Of a DNA stretch of 64,000 nt, positions 48,413 through 57,843 are shown in pieces. A program made the position numbers and the translations under genes. The stretch spans positions 113,614,720-113,678,719 of the forward strand of contig CM030368.1 of NCBI GenBank assembly GCA_017893485.1, in the 5' to 3' direction. Source of the DNA: Hemerocallis citrina. Lineage: Eukaryota > Streptophyta > Magnoliopsida > Asparagales > Asphodelaceae. The stretch's first letter is position 1; each line of letters begins with the position of its first letter. The notes beneath the pieces were generated by a model. The model did no database searches and was not told where the DNA came from. It saw nothing but the letters and a program-made list of their open reading frames with translations.

Positions 48413-49035
48413 TTGGCAAAGAATTCAGAGTTCTTCTCTCGATCAGGTAAATCTCTAAACTACTCTTCGTAGTTTAGGATTAGGATGGAGGAGTAATCTC
48501 CTTCATGTTGGTTAAGCTAGCTATGAAAATAAACACTTTTTCTTGTTCTTAGGCTTGGTTGCCATGTAGTAAAACATTTATCCTTAGGCTGTGTGAGCGA
48601 AAGCCATGGATGCTGTAGTTTTTCTTCAACTAGTTTTGTGAGTTGTGATCTTCGTCTCCAATGGTGTCATAATTTTCTAGTGAGTTGTGATCTACTTCTC
48701 TATGTGTTCATACAAGCTTGTGGTGCTAGTTGCCCGTAGGGACTTTGCTTGTGTGTTGCTATTACCCGTTGTTGGCTTAGATTTGAGGCTGTACCCCGCT
48801 ATAAATCCACGGTGTGGGAGTGTGATGCTAGAGATGTTAGGTTCAAAGCACTAATAAATATAATGACGCCGGTGATGTTAGAAATAGTCGAAGCACGAAA
48901 GGAGTTAAGGAAATACCTATCGCTGTAAGAGCTTAGCCATATCAGAAATCCTTTTAATGGTTACTACAGTAAGTGCATCTTTAAACAAGAAATCTTTTGA
49001 AGAAGATAGTTTATTATAGCTTAGCTTAAACCAAC
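48413..49035 (+). promoter_or_regulatory. Untranslated leader of unit A
   Basis: Holds a hairpin TAAACTAC-TCTTC-GTAGTTTA (48456-48476), followed 8 bases later by a three-codon ORF (ATGGAGGAGTAA, 48485-48496), then further short ORFs. Plant pararetroviruses use small ORFs and hairpins in the leader for ribosome shunting; here the hairpin comes before the small ORF. Nearly identical to 52889-53516. Confidence 0.6.
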
Positions 49036-52000
49036 ATGTTTTCAATTATCATGGATGACTTCTTATTCTATCCAGTAGTACAACCTACAATACTCTACCG
49101 AGTAAATGAGGATACATATGATGTGGTAAAACCAACCATAATATATCCAACAAAAAAAATAATAAAAAAAGAAGATGTTCAATCATCTCCTACAAACCTT
49201 TTGACTAATCGTCAAGAAAAAAAGAACATTTCCTCTAAAGAAGAAGAAATTCGTCTTGAAAAGGAAAGTTGTTCAAATACTAATATTAGTACTCCAAATA
49301 AACAGGTTATTTGTCTTTCTACAATGGAAGATAAAAATCTTAAAAAAATTGAAAGTGATCTCCCTCTTTCTAATAAAAGTTCTGATTTTATAAAATCAGA
49401 AACAGAGTCTATAGACTCTAATAATATTGGAGGCTCCACTGAGCAAAAGAACTCCAGCTCTACTGAGCAAAAATATTCTAGCTCTATCGAGCAAAAACAT
49501 ATTGAGTTAACAAACTCAAATTCCAGCTCTACTGAGCAAAAATATTCTAGCTCTATCGAGCAAAAACATATTGAGTTAACAAACTCAAATTCCAGCTCTA
49601 GTGAGCAAAAAGATTCTAGCTCTTTTGAGCAAGAATCATCAGAGTCCACTGTCTCAAAAAACTCGACTAAGCATGGAGATTCCATCGCTATTGACTCAAA
49701 TAATTTTGAAGGTTCTAACGAACAGAAAAATATTGAGTTAACAAATTTACAAATTGACGATGAGTCACTTAACTCAGAAGTTGATAATGAGATAATTCAC
49801 TCTCATATTGACAAAGAGTTAACGAATTCTATTGTCTTCAGACATACATCCGAAAATCCATACCAGGATTGTCAACAAAATGAACTTGCTAGAAATAGCA
49901 TGAATATTCAATCTGACAAAGGAATTCATATCAATTCCTATAAATATGAATTACCTAGTAACAGTATGAATATTCAAACAAGAGAGGAAATTCATACAAA
50001 CATAGATTCCTATGTATATGAATTATCTTCCTTAAGCAAAAATAAAGCTACACAAGATTCTGAAAAAGAACCTTTAAAAATCAATGTAGTTACTCTTAGC
50101 CGAAAAGCTGAGTTACAAATCTACATTCCTATTACACTTAACTTTCCTGAATACCAGGAAATCACTATACATACATTAATTGATACTGGTGCGCAAATCA
50201 GTATAATACACTCATGTTTTATTCCAAAACAATATAGATCAGAATTAACCCATAAAGCCTCTATAGGAAGCTTTAATGGTTCTAATTCTATGGTCACTCA
50301 CAACATAAAAAATCTACAGATATCCTTGGAAGACTCTCAAGGAAATAAACACAATTGCAAAGATATGACCTTTGCATTACTTGATGACCTTGCTGAAGAT
50401 TGTATTATCGGCATGGACAATCTAAGCAAAGTCTTGCCATTACAAATTGAGAAACATTTCTTCTCACTAAACAATATCCGTATCCCTCGGGTACCCTTTA
50501 CAATTACTACTCACAGCTTTTTCGATCTAAATGCTGTACAGCGAGGAGTAATTGAAAATCCCTTAGTGGAAAAGAATCAATGGCTACAGCCAAACACAAA
50601 AAAACATTATACTTATATTCTCAAAAATATTGATTCCACAGAACAAATTATACATAATATATTAGAGCCATTGTATAGCAATGATCCTCTAAAACTTTTT
50701 GACAAATCTCCAAGATTTTGTCAACTCGAATTACTACCAGAAGTAATCAAAAAAATCAAGGAGCTTGAAGAGGCTCTTGGTATGAAAACAGGAGAATGGA
50801 CTACTGTCCTAAACAATAAAAAAGTAGCTACTGCTACAACATCTACTGATACTACTGTATCAAAAAATACAGGAACCACTGTTCCAGGAACCACTGTTCC
50901 ACAAACAAAACAAGTCCTTTTAAAACCTCCCACTCTAACAGCGTGGAAGCAAAACTCTATCAACCCTATCCTGAAAAAGGATTGGTATAACGAAGAGTTA
51001 AAACATGGGAATCCGGATATCTACAATCATCTTAACAATGTTTGGAGGGCATTACACCCAAATGATAAGACCGGTGCATACCACTTATCACAATTAGAAA
51101 AAATAATCCTTCAGCTAAAGAAAAAAACACAAGAGCAGAGCGAAGGATTTGAAAAGGCAAAACTCATTGCCAGTAATATGATCAAATTCAGCAATACTTC
51201 TACCTCGCCTTCTTTAAATAAGAAGAGAGATACTCTGATCAGAGGAAACACTCCTGCTGATAAACAGCTACAAGCTATAATGTCTCAAATAGACATCTGT
51301 GATCTTGTAAACATCAGAAACAAAGAATTTACTGAGTTTGCAAAACTCTTTAAGTTCAAAGATGAGAAATTAGGAAGAATCGAAGGAGACCTTCATCTTC
51401 TTGAATGTTTAGACTTATATCAAATAGGGGTATTCCCTACAGAAAGATTCATTGAACTTCTACAGAAGACAGGAGAAAATAATTTGGAAGATCTGCTAAC
51501 ACAGTCAGATCAGCTGGTCAAAAATAAATATAACAGATATCGAATCCTTGCATGGTTCGAGCAAATACCACAATATGAACGAGCAATCCAAGCAGGGATT
51601 GTCCATGAACTCTACATCAACATCTCCCAACCAGGAGACTTTTCTAAAACTATTCCCGATATATGTGCAAAAACTGTCCTATCAAAGAAAAATAAGTTTC
51701 ACACAATCTACAAGTTTCAAATATGGAGCATCTGGGAAGGAAAGCAGTATGTTCGCCAGTTCAAGTCTATTCAATTCTGGGAGCTCGACATCGTACAAAC
51801 CGAGCCAACACTCCAGATCGAAAAGGGAAAAGATAAAACATTTGATTCTGAAAAAATCAAGTATGAAGCCTCAGAAGAATTTTTCCTAGAATTATGGGAA
51901 AAATATGCATTCTGCAAAAATATACAGGTCCAAGATAATATCATCCTTATCGATTGGACAGGTGAAGAAAATCCCAAAGAAGAAAGAGCACAGTTCTTTC

Positions 52001-52155
52001 TAGGACTAAAAGAATCCTGGAGACTGGGACCCATTGGGACAGATGTCATGTATTCCTTCTACGATGAAAAAGGTCTACAGGATGATATCGAGATGCTTTT
52101 TCCAACCCGTACTGTCAACAGCGAATTTATGCAAGAAGGAACTGGCGCTATCTAG
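49036..52155 (+). CDS. Pararetroviral polyprotein A: Ser-rich N-terminus, retropepsin, unknown C-terminal domain; no RT
   Basis: One open frame of 1039 residues; the start is the first ATG after the conserved leader (AACCAACATG). Residues 130-215 are S/T/E/Q-rich with repeated SSTEQK and SSIEQKHIELTNSN. Around 326 comes YVYELSS...LKINVVT, shared with unit B. Retropepsin follows: catalytic LIDTGAQISI (Asp about 383) and flap/end IIGMDNL (about 457). At 548-566, NDPLKLFDKSPRFCQLEL resembles the linker that normally leads into caulimovirid RT, but the text then changes to KKIKELEEALGM and a T-rich spacer; no YxDD motif occurs. The last 400 residues (for example ILKKDWYNEEL, RYRILAWFEQIPQYERAI, QFKSIQFWELD) I do not recognise. 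The lack of any stop suggests recent arrival or constraint. Confidence 0.85.
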   Translation: MFSIIMDDFLFYPVVQPTILYRVNEDTYDVVKPTIIYPTKKIIKKEDVQSSPTNLLTNRQEKKNISSKEEEIRLEKESCSNTNISTPNKQVICLSTMEDKNLKKIESDLPLSNKSSDFIKSETESIDSNNIGGSTEQKNSSSTEQKYSSSIEQKHIELTNSNSSSTEQKYSSSIEQKHIELTNSNSSSSEQKDSSSFEQESSESTVSKNSTKHGDSIAIDSNNFEGSNEQKNIELTNLQIDDESLNSEVDNEIIHSHIDKELTNSIVFRHTSENPYQDCQQNELARNSMNIQSDKGIHINSYKYELPSNSMNIQTREEIHTNIDSYVYELSSLSKNKATQDSEKEPLKINVVTLSRKAELQIYIPITLNFPEYQEITIHTLIDTGAQISIIHSCFIPKQYRSELTHKASIGSFNGSNSMVTHNIKNLQISLEDSQGNKHNCKDMTFALLDDLAEDCIIGMDNLSKVLPLQIEKHFFSLNNIRIPRVPFTITTHSFFDLNAVQRGVIENPLVEKNQWLQPNTKKHYTYILKNIDSTEQIIHNILEPLYSNDPLKLFDKSPRFCQLELLPEVIKKIKELEEALGMKTGEWTTVLNNKKVATATTSTDTTVSKNTGTTVPGTTVPQTKQVLLKPPTLTAWKQNSINPILKKDWYNEELKHGNPDIYNHLNNVWRALHPNDKTGAYHLSQLEKIILQLKKKTQEQSEGFEKAKLIASNMIKFSNTSTSPSLNKKRDTLIRGNTPADKQLQAIMSQIDICDLVNIRNKEFTEFAKLFKFKDEKLGRIEGDLHLLECLDLYQIGVFPTERFIELLQKTGENNLEDLLTQSDQLVKNKYNRYRILAWFEQIPQYERAIQAGIVHELYINISQPGDFSKTIPDICAKTVLSKKNKFHTIYKFQIWSIWEGKQYVRQFKSIQFWELDIVQTEPTLQIEKGKDKTFDSEKIKYEASEEFFLELWEKYAFCKNIQVQDNIILIDWTGEENPKEERAQFFLGLKESWRLGPIGTDVMYSFYDEKGLQDDIEMLFPTRTVNSEFMQEGTGAI

Positions 52156-52195
52156 AAGCATGGTGGGCCACTCCAATAACGCCACGGCAGACAGA

Positions 52196-52507
52196 GCGTG
52201 GTGAAGTGTGATGTGATATGTCTAAAGTATGTCTAAAGTAGTTTGTCCATATGTGTAAGAAACTTACTCAGTAAGTTTCCCTTAGCGTGTCTCCTAAGCT
52301 TCCTCTTTAGCTTCTTTCCTAAGCTTCTTCTTTAGCTTGTATCCTAAGCCTTCTCTCCCTATATAAAGAGAGGCCATGGTGTGTGTCAAGGCAGAGCATC
52401 CTTAGGAGAGCCTTGCCTAGTGTGCTTGTATCTCAGTGTGTATGTGTGCTACTATCCAATAAATAAAATATCTACTTCCTTTGAATTTCCGCTGTCACTC
52501 TAAACTG
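52196..52507 (+). repeat. Unit A direct repeat, right
   Basis: Copy of 48091-48402, with TATA at 52359-52368. It ends CTAAACTG and is then replaced by ATAATAATG, so the primer site is not repeated. Confidence 0.88.
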
Positions 52508-52528
52508 ATAATAATGTATGATGTGATA

Positions 52529-52876
52529 TGATGTGTAAAAGATAATAATGTATGATGTGATATGTCTAAAGTATGTCTAAAGTCGTTTGTCCTTATGTGT
52601 GGAAACTTACTGGGTAAGTTTCCTTTAGCGTGTCTTGTACGCCAAGTTAGCTTACACCGTAAGTTAACTTGTAGCCTAAGTTTCCTTTAGTCCTTTAGCT
52701 TGTGTCCTAAGCCATCTCTCCCCCTATATAAGGAGAGGCCATGGTGTGTGTCAAGGCAGAGCATCCTTAGTAGAGCCTTGCCTAGTGTGCTTGTATCTCA
52801 GTGTGTGCTTGTATGTGTGCTACTATCCAATAAATAAAATCTCTACTTCCTTTGAATTTCCGCTGTCACTCTAAAC
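52529..52876 (+). repeat. Unit B direct repeat, left (promoter, R, polyA signal)
   Basis: Has TATGTCTAAAG twice, a palindrome AAACTTACTGGGTAAGTTT, the TATA box CTATATAAGG (52724) inside CTCTCC...GGAGAG, AATAAA at 52829, and the end CTCTAAAC. Confidence 0.88.
52719..52737 (+). promoter_or_regulatory. TATA box of unit B, within a short inverted repeat
   Basis: CTCTCCCCCTATATAAGGAGAG. The flanking inverted repeat is kept in unit A although the bases differ, which hints at selection on the pairing. Confidence 0.7.
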
Positions 52877-52888
52877 TGGTATCAGAGC
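52877..52888 (+). promoter_or_regulatory. tRNA-Met-type primer-binding site, unit B
   Basis: TGGTATCAGAGC directly after the direct repeat, as in unit A. Confidence 0.88.
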
Positions 52889-53516
52889 TTGGCAAAGAAT
52901 TCAGAGTTCTTCTCTCGATCAGGTAAATCTCTAAACTACTCTTCGTAGTTTAGGATTAGGATGGAGGAGTAGTCTCCTTCATGTTGGTTAAGCTAGCTAT
53001 GAAAATAAACACTTTTTCTTGTTCTTAGGCTTGTTTAATTAGGCCATGTAGTAAAACATTTATCCTTAGGCTGTGTGAGCGAAAGCCATGGATGCTGTAG
53101 TTTTTCTTCAACTAGTTTTGTGAGTTGTGATCTTCGTCTCCAATGGTGTCATAATTTTCTAGTGAGTTGTGATCTACTTCTCTATGTGTTCATACAAGCT
53201 TGTGGTGCTAGTTGCCCGTAGGGACTTTGCTTGTGTGTTGCTATTACCCGTTGTTGGCTTAGATTTGAGGCTGTACCCCGCTATAAATCCACGGTGTGGG
53301 AGTGTGATGCTAGAGATGTTAGGTTCAAAGCACTAAAAAATATAATGACGCCGGTGATGTTAGAAATAGTCGAAGCACGAAAAGAGTTAAGGAAATACCT
53401 ATCGCTGTAAGAGCTTAGCCATATCAGAAATCCTTTTAATGGTTACTACAGTAAGTGCATTTTTAAACAAGAAATCTTTTGAAAAAGATAGTTTATTATA
53501 GCTTAGCTAAACCAAC
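52889..53516 (+). promoter_or_regulatory. Untranslated leader of unit B
   Basis: Same hairpin (52932-52952) and MEE-stop small ORF as unit A, and near-identical throughout. The visible differences are a few substitutions and TGTTTAATTAGGCC in place of TGGTTGCC near 53033. Confidence 0.65.
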
Positions 53517-53540
53517 ATGAGTTCTCCTTTCCATGAATAA
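53517..53540 (+). CDS. Seven-codon upstream ORF overlapping the coat start
   Basis: ATGAGTTCTCCTTTCC... opens at the conserved AACCAACATG and stops in the TAA of ATGAATAA, overlapping the coat ATG at 53533. The inverted copy keeps the same layout. In unit A the matching ATG is in frame with the next ATG, so there it starts the main protein. Such an overlap could tune reinitiation. That it is translated is inference. Confidence 0.4.
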   Translation: MSSPFHE

Positions 53541-55596
53541 TCATATCTACGAAGAAGAAGAGTGCACACTTGCACTAAAAATTAATGACTACAGTCATTT
53601 TTCGCATATCCCTAATACTTTGAAAACTGCCAATTCTAATCACATAATTGGTATGTTAAACACTTTGGTTGACATGGTGTCAGATATCCAAACTAGCCTA
53701 CTTGGCTTAGAACGAAGTATCGAAAAGAAAATCGATAATACAAAAATTCCTGAACTCGACAGTATTGATCTTAATAGTCAATCTAAACAGCTTTTGCAGT
53801 CTATCACTAGACCAAAAGTTGAAATATCTTCTCCAACGAAGGAGAAAATTAATTTTCATTTTATGAATAATATGGTAAAGTATTCCTCTCTAGCGGAGAA
53901 TACTATTCCTATTGATAAAGTTGAAAAATCATATTACAATTGTTTCCTTGAGTTAAGAAAGAAAGAACTCGAAGGAACAATTCCTTGCACTGATGTTCAA
54001 ACATATTTTGAAAAACATGAATATGCAATAAGGTACTTTATGTCCAAGGAAGAATCTGATTCTGAAATAGAATCAACAAAATCTTTCAGCTCCATTGAGC
54101 AAGAATCTTCAGAGTCTACTGACTCAAAAAGCTCTACTGAGCTAGAAACTTTCAGCTCTACTGAGCAAACTTTCAGCTCTACTGAGCAAACTTCCAGCTC
54201 TACTGAGCAAAACAAACAAAAAACCTTTTTTAAGGTATATGCTGATCAAGAAACATTGATCGACCAACAAATGACTGAGATTGGTGAAACTTCTCGGGTC
54301 AGTGATAGAGGAAAAAGACCTCTAGAACCTGAAGAAAATCCATTACCAGATTTTCAACCTTCCAATCCGGAAGAATTTCTACGATATGGTAGAAGTTCTG
54401 AAAGATTATTTTACAAAAATAATTTCCTTAATTGGAGAGATAATCAAACCAGAATAATGCTGGGTGAATATGATAAACGAAGTGCTCATATGGGTACATA
54501 TTTCAATATTGATAGAATACCCCATAGACATCTTAAAAATTATTTTAAAGATTGGGGTCAACATATGCGTGGTATAAGATATCTCTTAAAGGGGATGTCT
54601 AACCGAGATTTTTTCAAATATACATGTTCCTTATGGGAAGGATATGCAGCCGATTGGCTGAGAAGCCTTGAGGCTACTAATGCGGTTGAAAAAGCCAATA
54701 TTGAATCCCAAGAAACTACCGATAAAATGATTTTTCGACTGTTATCTTCATTCTACAGTGATTTAACAGGGGAAACTCTGCAAAGAACTATAGATGAAGA
54801 AAACAAGTTATTAATGATGAAATTATGTGACATATGCGAATTAGAAACATTTGTCACAGATTATATTGGGCAAGTCTTCAAACTTGAAGATCCCGATAGA
54901 AAAGTATTTTGGTTAGAAAGATTCTTTCTAAAAATCCCAGAACCATGGGGAGACTTGATAAAAAGTCATTATAACAAATTATTGGCAGCTAATTCTGCTG
55001 GCCTTATTGGAGATAAACTCAGAGGTCAAAGTACAGGATATTTAAAACAAGCCTGTATGGAAACCATTAAAGCATTCTGTCAAAGTGCTAAAGCACACAA
55101 ACAAATAAAAAATAGAGTGAAAAACTCTAAGCTGGGAATACAGTGTTGTCCCAGATACGACCCAGATATAAATCTGGAATATGGGTGTGAACCCAAATAT
55201 GGATCTTACAAAAGACCCTCCAAAAAATTCAAAATAACAAGGAAAAAATGGAAGCCAGAATACAAGAGAAAGTGGCAAAAAAATAATAATTCTAAACCGA
55301 AAAGGTTTATAAAAAATAAATTCCGAAAAGGATGCAAATGCTTTAAATGTGAAAAAGAAGGGCACTTTGCCAATGAATGCAATGAAAAGATTCAAAAGGT
55401 TATAATAAATAATCTACAAGAGTATGGGATTCACACTCAAACTCTTGAGGAAATACCTACTGATGATGAGACTTCTGTCTATGAATTATCCTCTATTCCT
55501 GAGAGTAATTATAACTCAGTTTCCTCTTTGGAGATGGAATCATTGAGGATAAATATGATAACAATCAATAAAATAGCTAATGCTATATGGGTATAA
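53533..55596 (+). pseudogene. Pararetroviral coat protein with CCHC zinc knuckle (plus copy), cut by a premature stop
   Basis: 687 residues. An N-terminal part with possible helical EEEE/LxxL patterns is followed by S/T/E/Q repeats (about 185-235, SSTEQTFSSTEQ). The coat core (about 280-560) has NWRDNQTRIMLGEYDKRS, FKYTCSLWEGYAADWL and ETFVTDYIGQVFKLEDP. A basic stretch precedes the knuckle CFKCEKEGHFANEC (603-616), the arrangement of caulimovirid coat proteins. Around 649 is VYELSSIP...LRINMIT, shared with unit A. The stop TAA after NAIWV replaces a GAA found in the inverted copy, so the original frame ran on into the dUTPase-like part. Confidence 0.85.
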
Positions 55597-56293
55597 ACGC
55601 TTTCTTCTAAAGCCTATTTACCTACAAGAGATAACACTTGCTCTCCTGCCCTGAATTTACGAGCAGCTGAAAGCTTGATAATAGAAAGATATTCTGTATT
55701 AGACTTCCCACTGGACTTACGAATAATAATCCCTAAAGGGTATTATGGGCAAATCATTAACACAACTGCTGTATCAAAGAAGCAACTCTTTGTTGTAAGC
55801 GGAATAATAACTTCTGAATACAGAAGCAAAATTTCAGTATTCTTTAAGAGTCTGAATCACTTTGCTATACAAATACATCAAGGAGATGTCATTGCACAAT
55901 TATTAATACTCAAATATGAAGAACTTCCTATAGGAAGACTTCGAGACACAGAAGACTCTGGTTGTGCTAGTACGCATATATCTAGTACAGATTACAGAGT
56001 AAATATGAATTTCCTAAGGGAAGATACCACCAATGTGGATATTGATAATAGCATCGGAGAAGTCTACGACATATCCGATGATGACTTAACAAAATTATTA
56101 GAGATGATTCCTCATCCAGATAAAAAGGATGTATATAAAACTGAGAGATCTATTATATCAAGATTTAATTCTAAAAGTACTTACATTTTTGAGAAAATGC
56201 AAGGAAATATAGAATTAAAAGGTATTCAGGACCTCTCATCAATAAAGCTTATAAGCCATGAGAAAATAAAGAATAAAACAAAGATATCCAAAG
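55597..56293 (+). pseudogene. dUTPase-like domain (plus copy)
   Basis: Continues the coat frame after its stop. Motifs in order recall trimeric dUTPases: LDLRIIIPKGYYGQI, then SGIITSEYRSKISVFF (motif 3 normally has G-V-I-D-x-D-Y-R-G), then HQGDVIAQLLIL (motif 4, GDRIAQL). Key residues are partly changed (ITSEYRSK for IDxDYRGE), so hydrolysis of dUTP is uncertain. A linker of about 100 residues rich in D and S follows. Near 56270 a 2-base gap relative to the inverted copy shifts the frame just before the movement protein. dUTPase-like domains are known from a few Caulimoviridae. Confidence 0.7.
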
Positions 56294-57112
56294 TTGAATT
56301 ATCTTCATCTAGGATTGATACAAATAAAAATTATTGCACAATTTCGTGCCGGAATAGATACACCAATTTTAATGGTGGTAAGAGATGAAAGGATTCACGA
56401 TCCTTTAAACTCCATCATTGGAGGAACTAAATCAAATCTAGCAAACAGAATGTTTGCATTTAATATTCATCCAAATTTTTCTGTTGCATTAACAGATGAA
56501 AACATTACAGATATTTGTACCTTATCAATTAATTTGAAAGGTATAGAAATGAAACCAGGATCAAAAATCCTAAGTATTCAATGGGAAAGTTGCATCGCTC
56601 TTAATGAAGTTGCTACTTTCAAAACAAAAACTTCCAAAGATTACATCCAACTCTTTGAAGTTGGAACAGGAAAGGTTATTCAACCTAAGATTATTGAACA
56701 GAAACACATTACTTTTAACAATGACATGGCTTTATTCATAAGTGAACTAAAGCCTAAACAAGCAAAAATCCCAGAAGAGACTTTCATAGTCTCAGGAAAT
56801 AAAATTACTACGATATACAAAAACATAGAGGAAGATGATTCTTCTTCTTCAAAACCAACTCTTAACAGATCAAGTTCTTGCTCCATTAGAAGAGATAGTA
56901 ACCTACTTCTTCATAATGAGGCATCTATAATACTAACGCCTAATGTGCTTAAAGATATACAAAGAAAGAGCATGAGTTTTGAAAAGACTCAACCGATTGA
57001 AGGATCAACAATTCAGATGATCGAAAAATTACATGATACTGAATCAACAGAAGATTTTGATAACCTTGGAAACATGATTATCAAAGTCCCCATAAAAAAT
57101 ATCAAAACTTAA
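56294..57112 (+). pseudogene. 30K-type viral movement protein (plus copy)
   Basis: Movement proteins of this family enlarge plasmodesmata for cell-to-cell spread. Visible signatures are LHLGLIQIKIIAQFRAGIDTPI, the central acidic VVRDERI (the conserved D motif), NLANRMFAFNIHPNFSVAL, and a C-terminal part with VGTGKVIQPKI and a serine-rich stretch. No ATG opens this frame here: the first codon is TTG where the inverted copy has ATG. A frameshift upstream shows it was the C-terminal part of a fused coat-dUTPase-movement protein. It ends at a normal stop. Confidence 0.85.
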
Positions 57113-57147
57113 ACACTACTGTGTTTTTAAACTCCACAGGTATATCT

Positions 57148-57843
57148 ATGGAAGCAAGAGATTTAAAGTTCGCCTACATCAAAAGGGAGGAAGTGCAAAG
57201 CTTCATCCAAGAACACAAAAAATATTTTTTAAGCAAAAAGAACTGGCTACTGCCAATAGCTAGACGATTAGTTGCAGCAACCAGACGAAATCTGGCTTTT
57301 AATATCGAAGATGATCATTACATATGTCCGAGATGTCATGATGTATATAATACAATTGAAGAATATCAGGAAGAGCATGACTCGATTTCATGCGACGAGC
57401 AATACAGCCAACCACCAACACCAGTTTTTACCCCAACACCCGAGGGCATGGATGACTCTAAAGAACCAAATCAGCAGCCAATCCACATGGACGTAGACAG
57501 AGAAGGCATAGTAAAGAACGGCCACGACGTCGTCGATCAGCACATCGAAGACCAGCAAACCAGGGATATCAGTCAACTGAAGGCTAATATCAACCAGCTT
57601 CAAAATGACAATTATAAATTGTTGACGTACATCAATCAGCTCAGAGAGGACACCCTTCAACTCCAACAGCAACTCCAGGACGTGCTACAGCACCAACTTG
57701 ATGGGTCCGTCAGGAATATTCGTTCCACAATAATCCTGCCTCCCACTCACAACAAACTTCTACCGGAAGACTCCAGCACTAGCCAGAAGCCTGGTGGGCC
57801 ACTTTACCAACAGGTGGATGCACAGCAGCGTGGTGATGTGTAA
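57148..57843 (+). CDS. Zinc-finger and coiled-coil protein downstream of the movement protein (plus copy)
   Basis: 231 residues from the ATG. The N-terminal half carries CPRCHDVYNTIEEYQEEHDSISC (C-x2-C-x13-H-x4-C, a single zinc finger). The second half has a proline-rich linker, an acidic stretch, and then ISQLKANINQLQNDNYKLL and continuing heptads with many Q and L, a likely coiled coil of about 60 residues. It lies 36 bases after the movement protein stop. The C-terminus runs into the start of the direct repeat. The role is unknown; short coiled-coil virion-associated proteins exist in related viruses, but I see no direct match. Confidence 0.65.
   Translation: MEARDLKFAYIKREEVQSFIQEHKKYFLSKKNWLLPIARRLVAATRRNLAFNIEDDHYICPRCHDVYNTIEEYQEEHDSISCDEQYSQPPTPVFTPTPEGMDDSKEPNQQPIHMDVDREGIVKNGHDVVDQHIEDQQTRDISQLKANINQLQNDNYKLLTYINQLREDTLQLQQQLQDVLQHQLDGSVRNIRSTIILPPTHNKLLPEDSSTSQKPGGPLYQQVDAQQRGDV

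Larger units (their letters stand above)
48091..52507 (+). other. Endogenous pararetrovirus, unit A (protease unit without RT)
   Basis: A Caulimoviridae-derived unit: 312-bp direct repeats at 48091-48402 and 52196-52507, a primer site, a leader of about 630 bases and one long ORF. By eye the two repeats are identical and both end at or within 2 bases of the primer-site start, so the unit looks like an LTR-flanked element or a terminally redundant linear copy. One repeat plus the interior is about 4.1 kb, roughly half a usual caulimovirid genome. The leader is nearly identical to that of unit B. RT and RNase H are absent. Confidence 0.85.

Noticed and set aside
49212..49685. 157-codon minus-strand ORF opposite unit A
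   Set aside because: Antisense shadow of the SSTEQ repeats.
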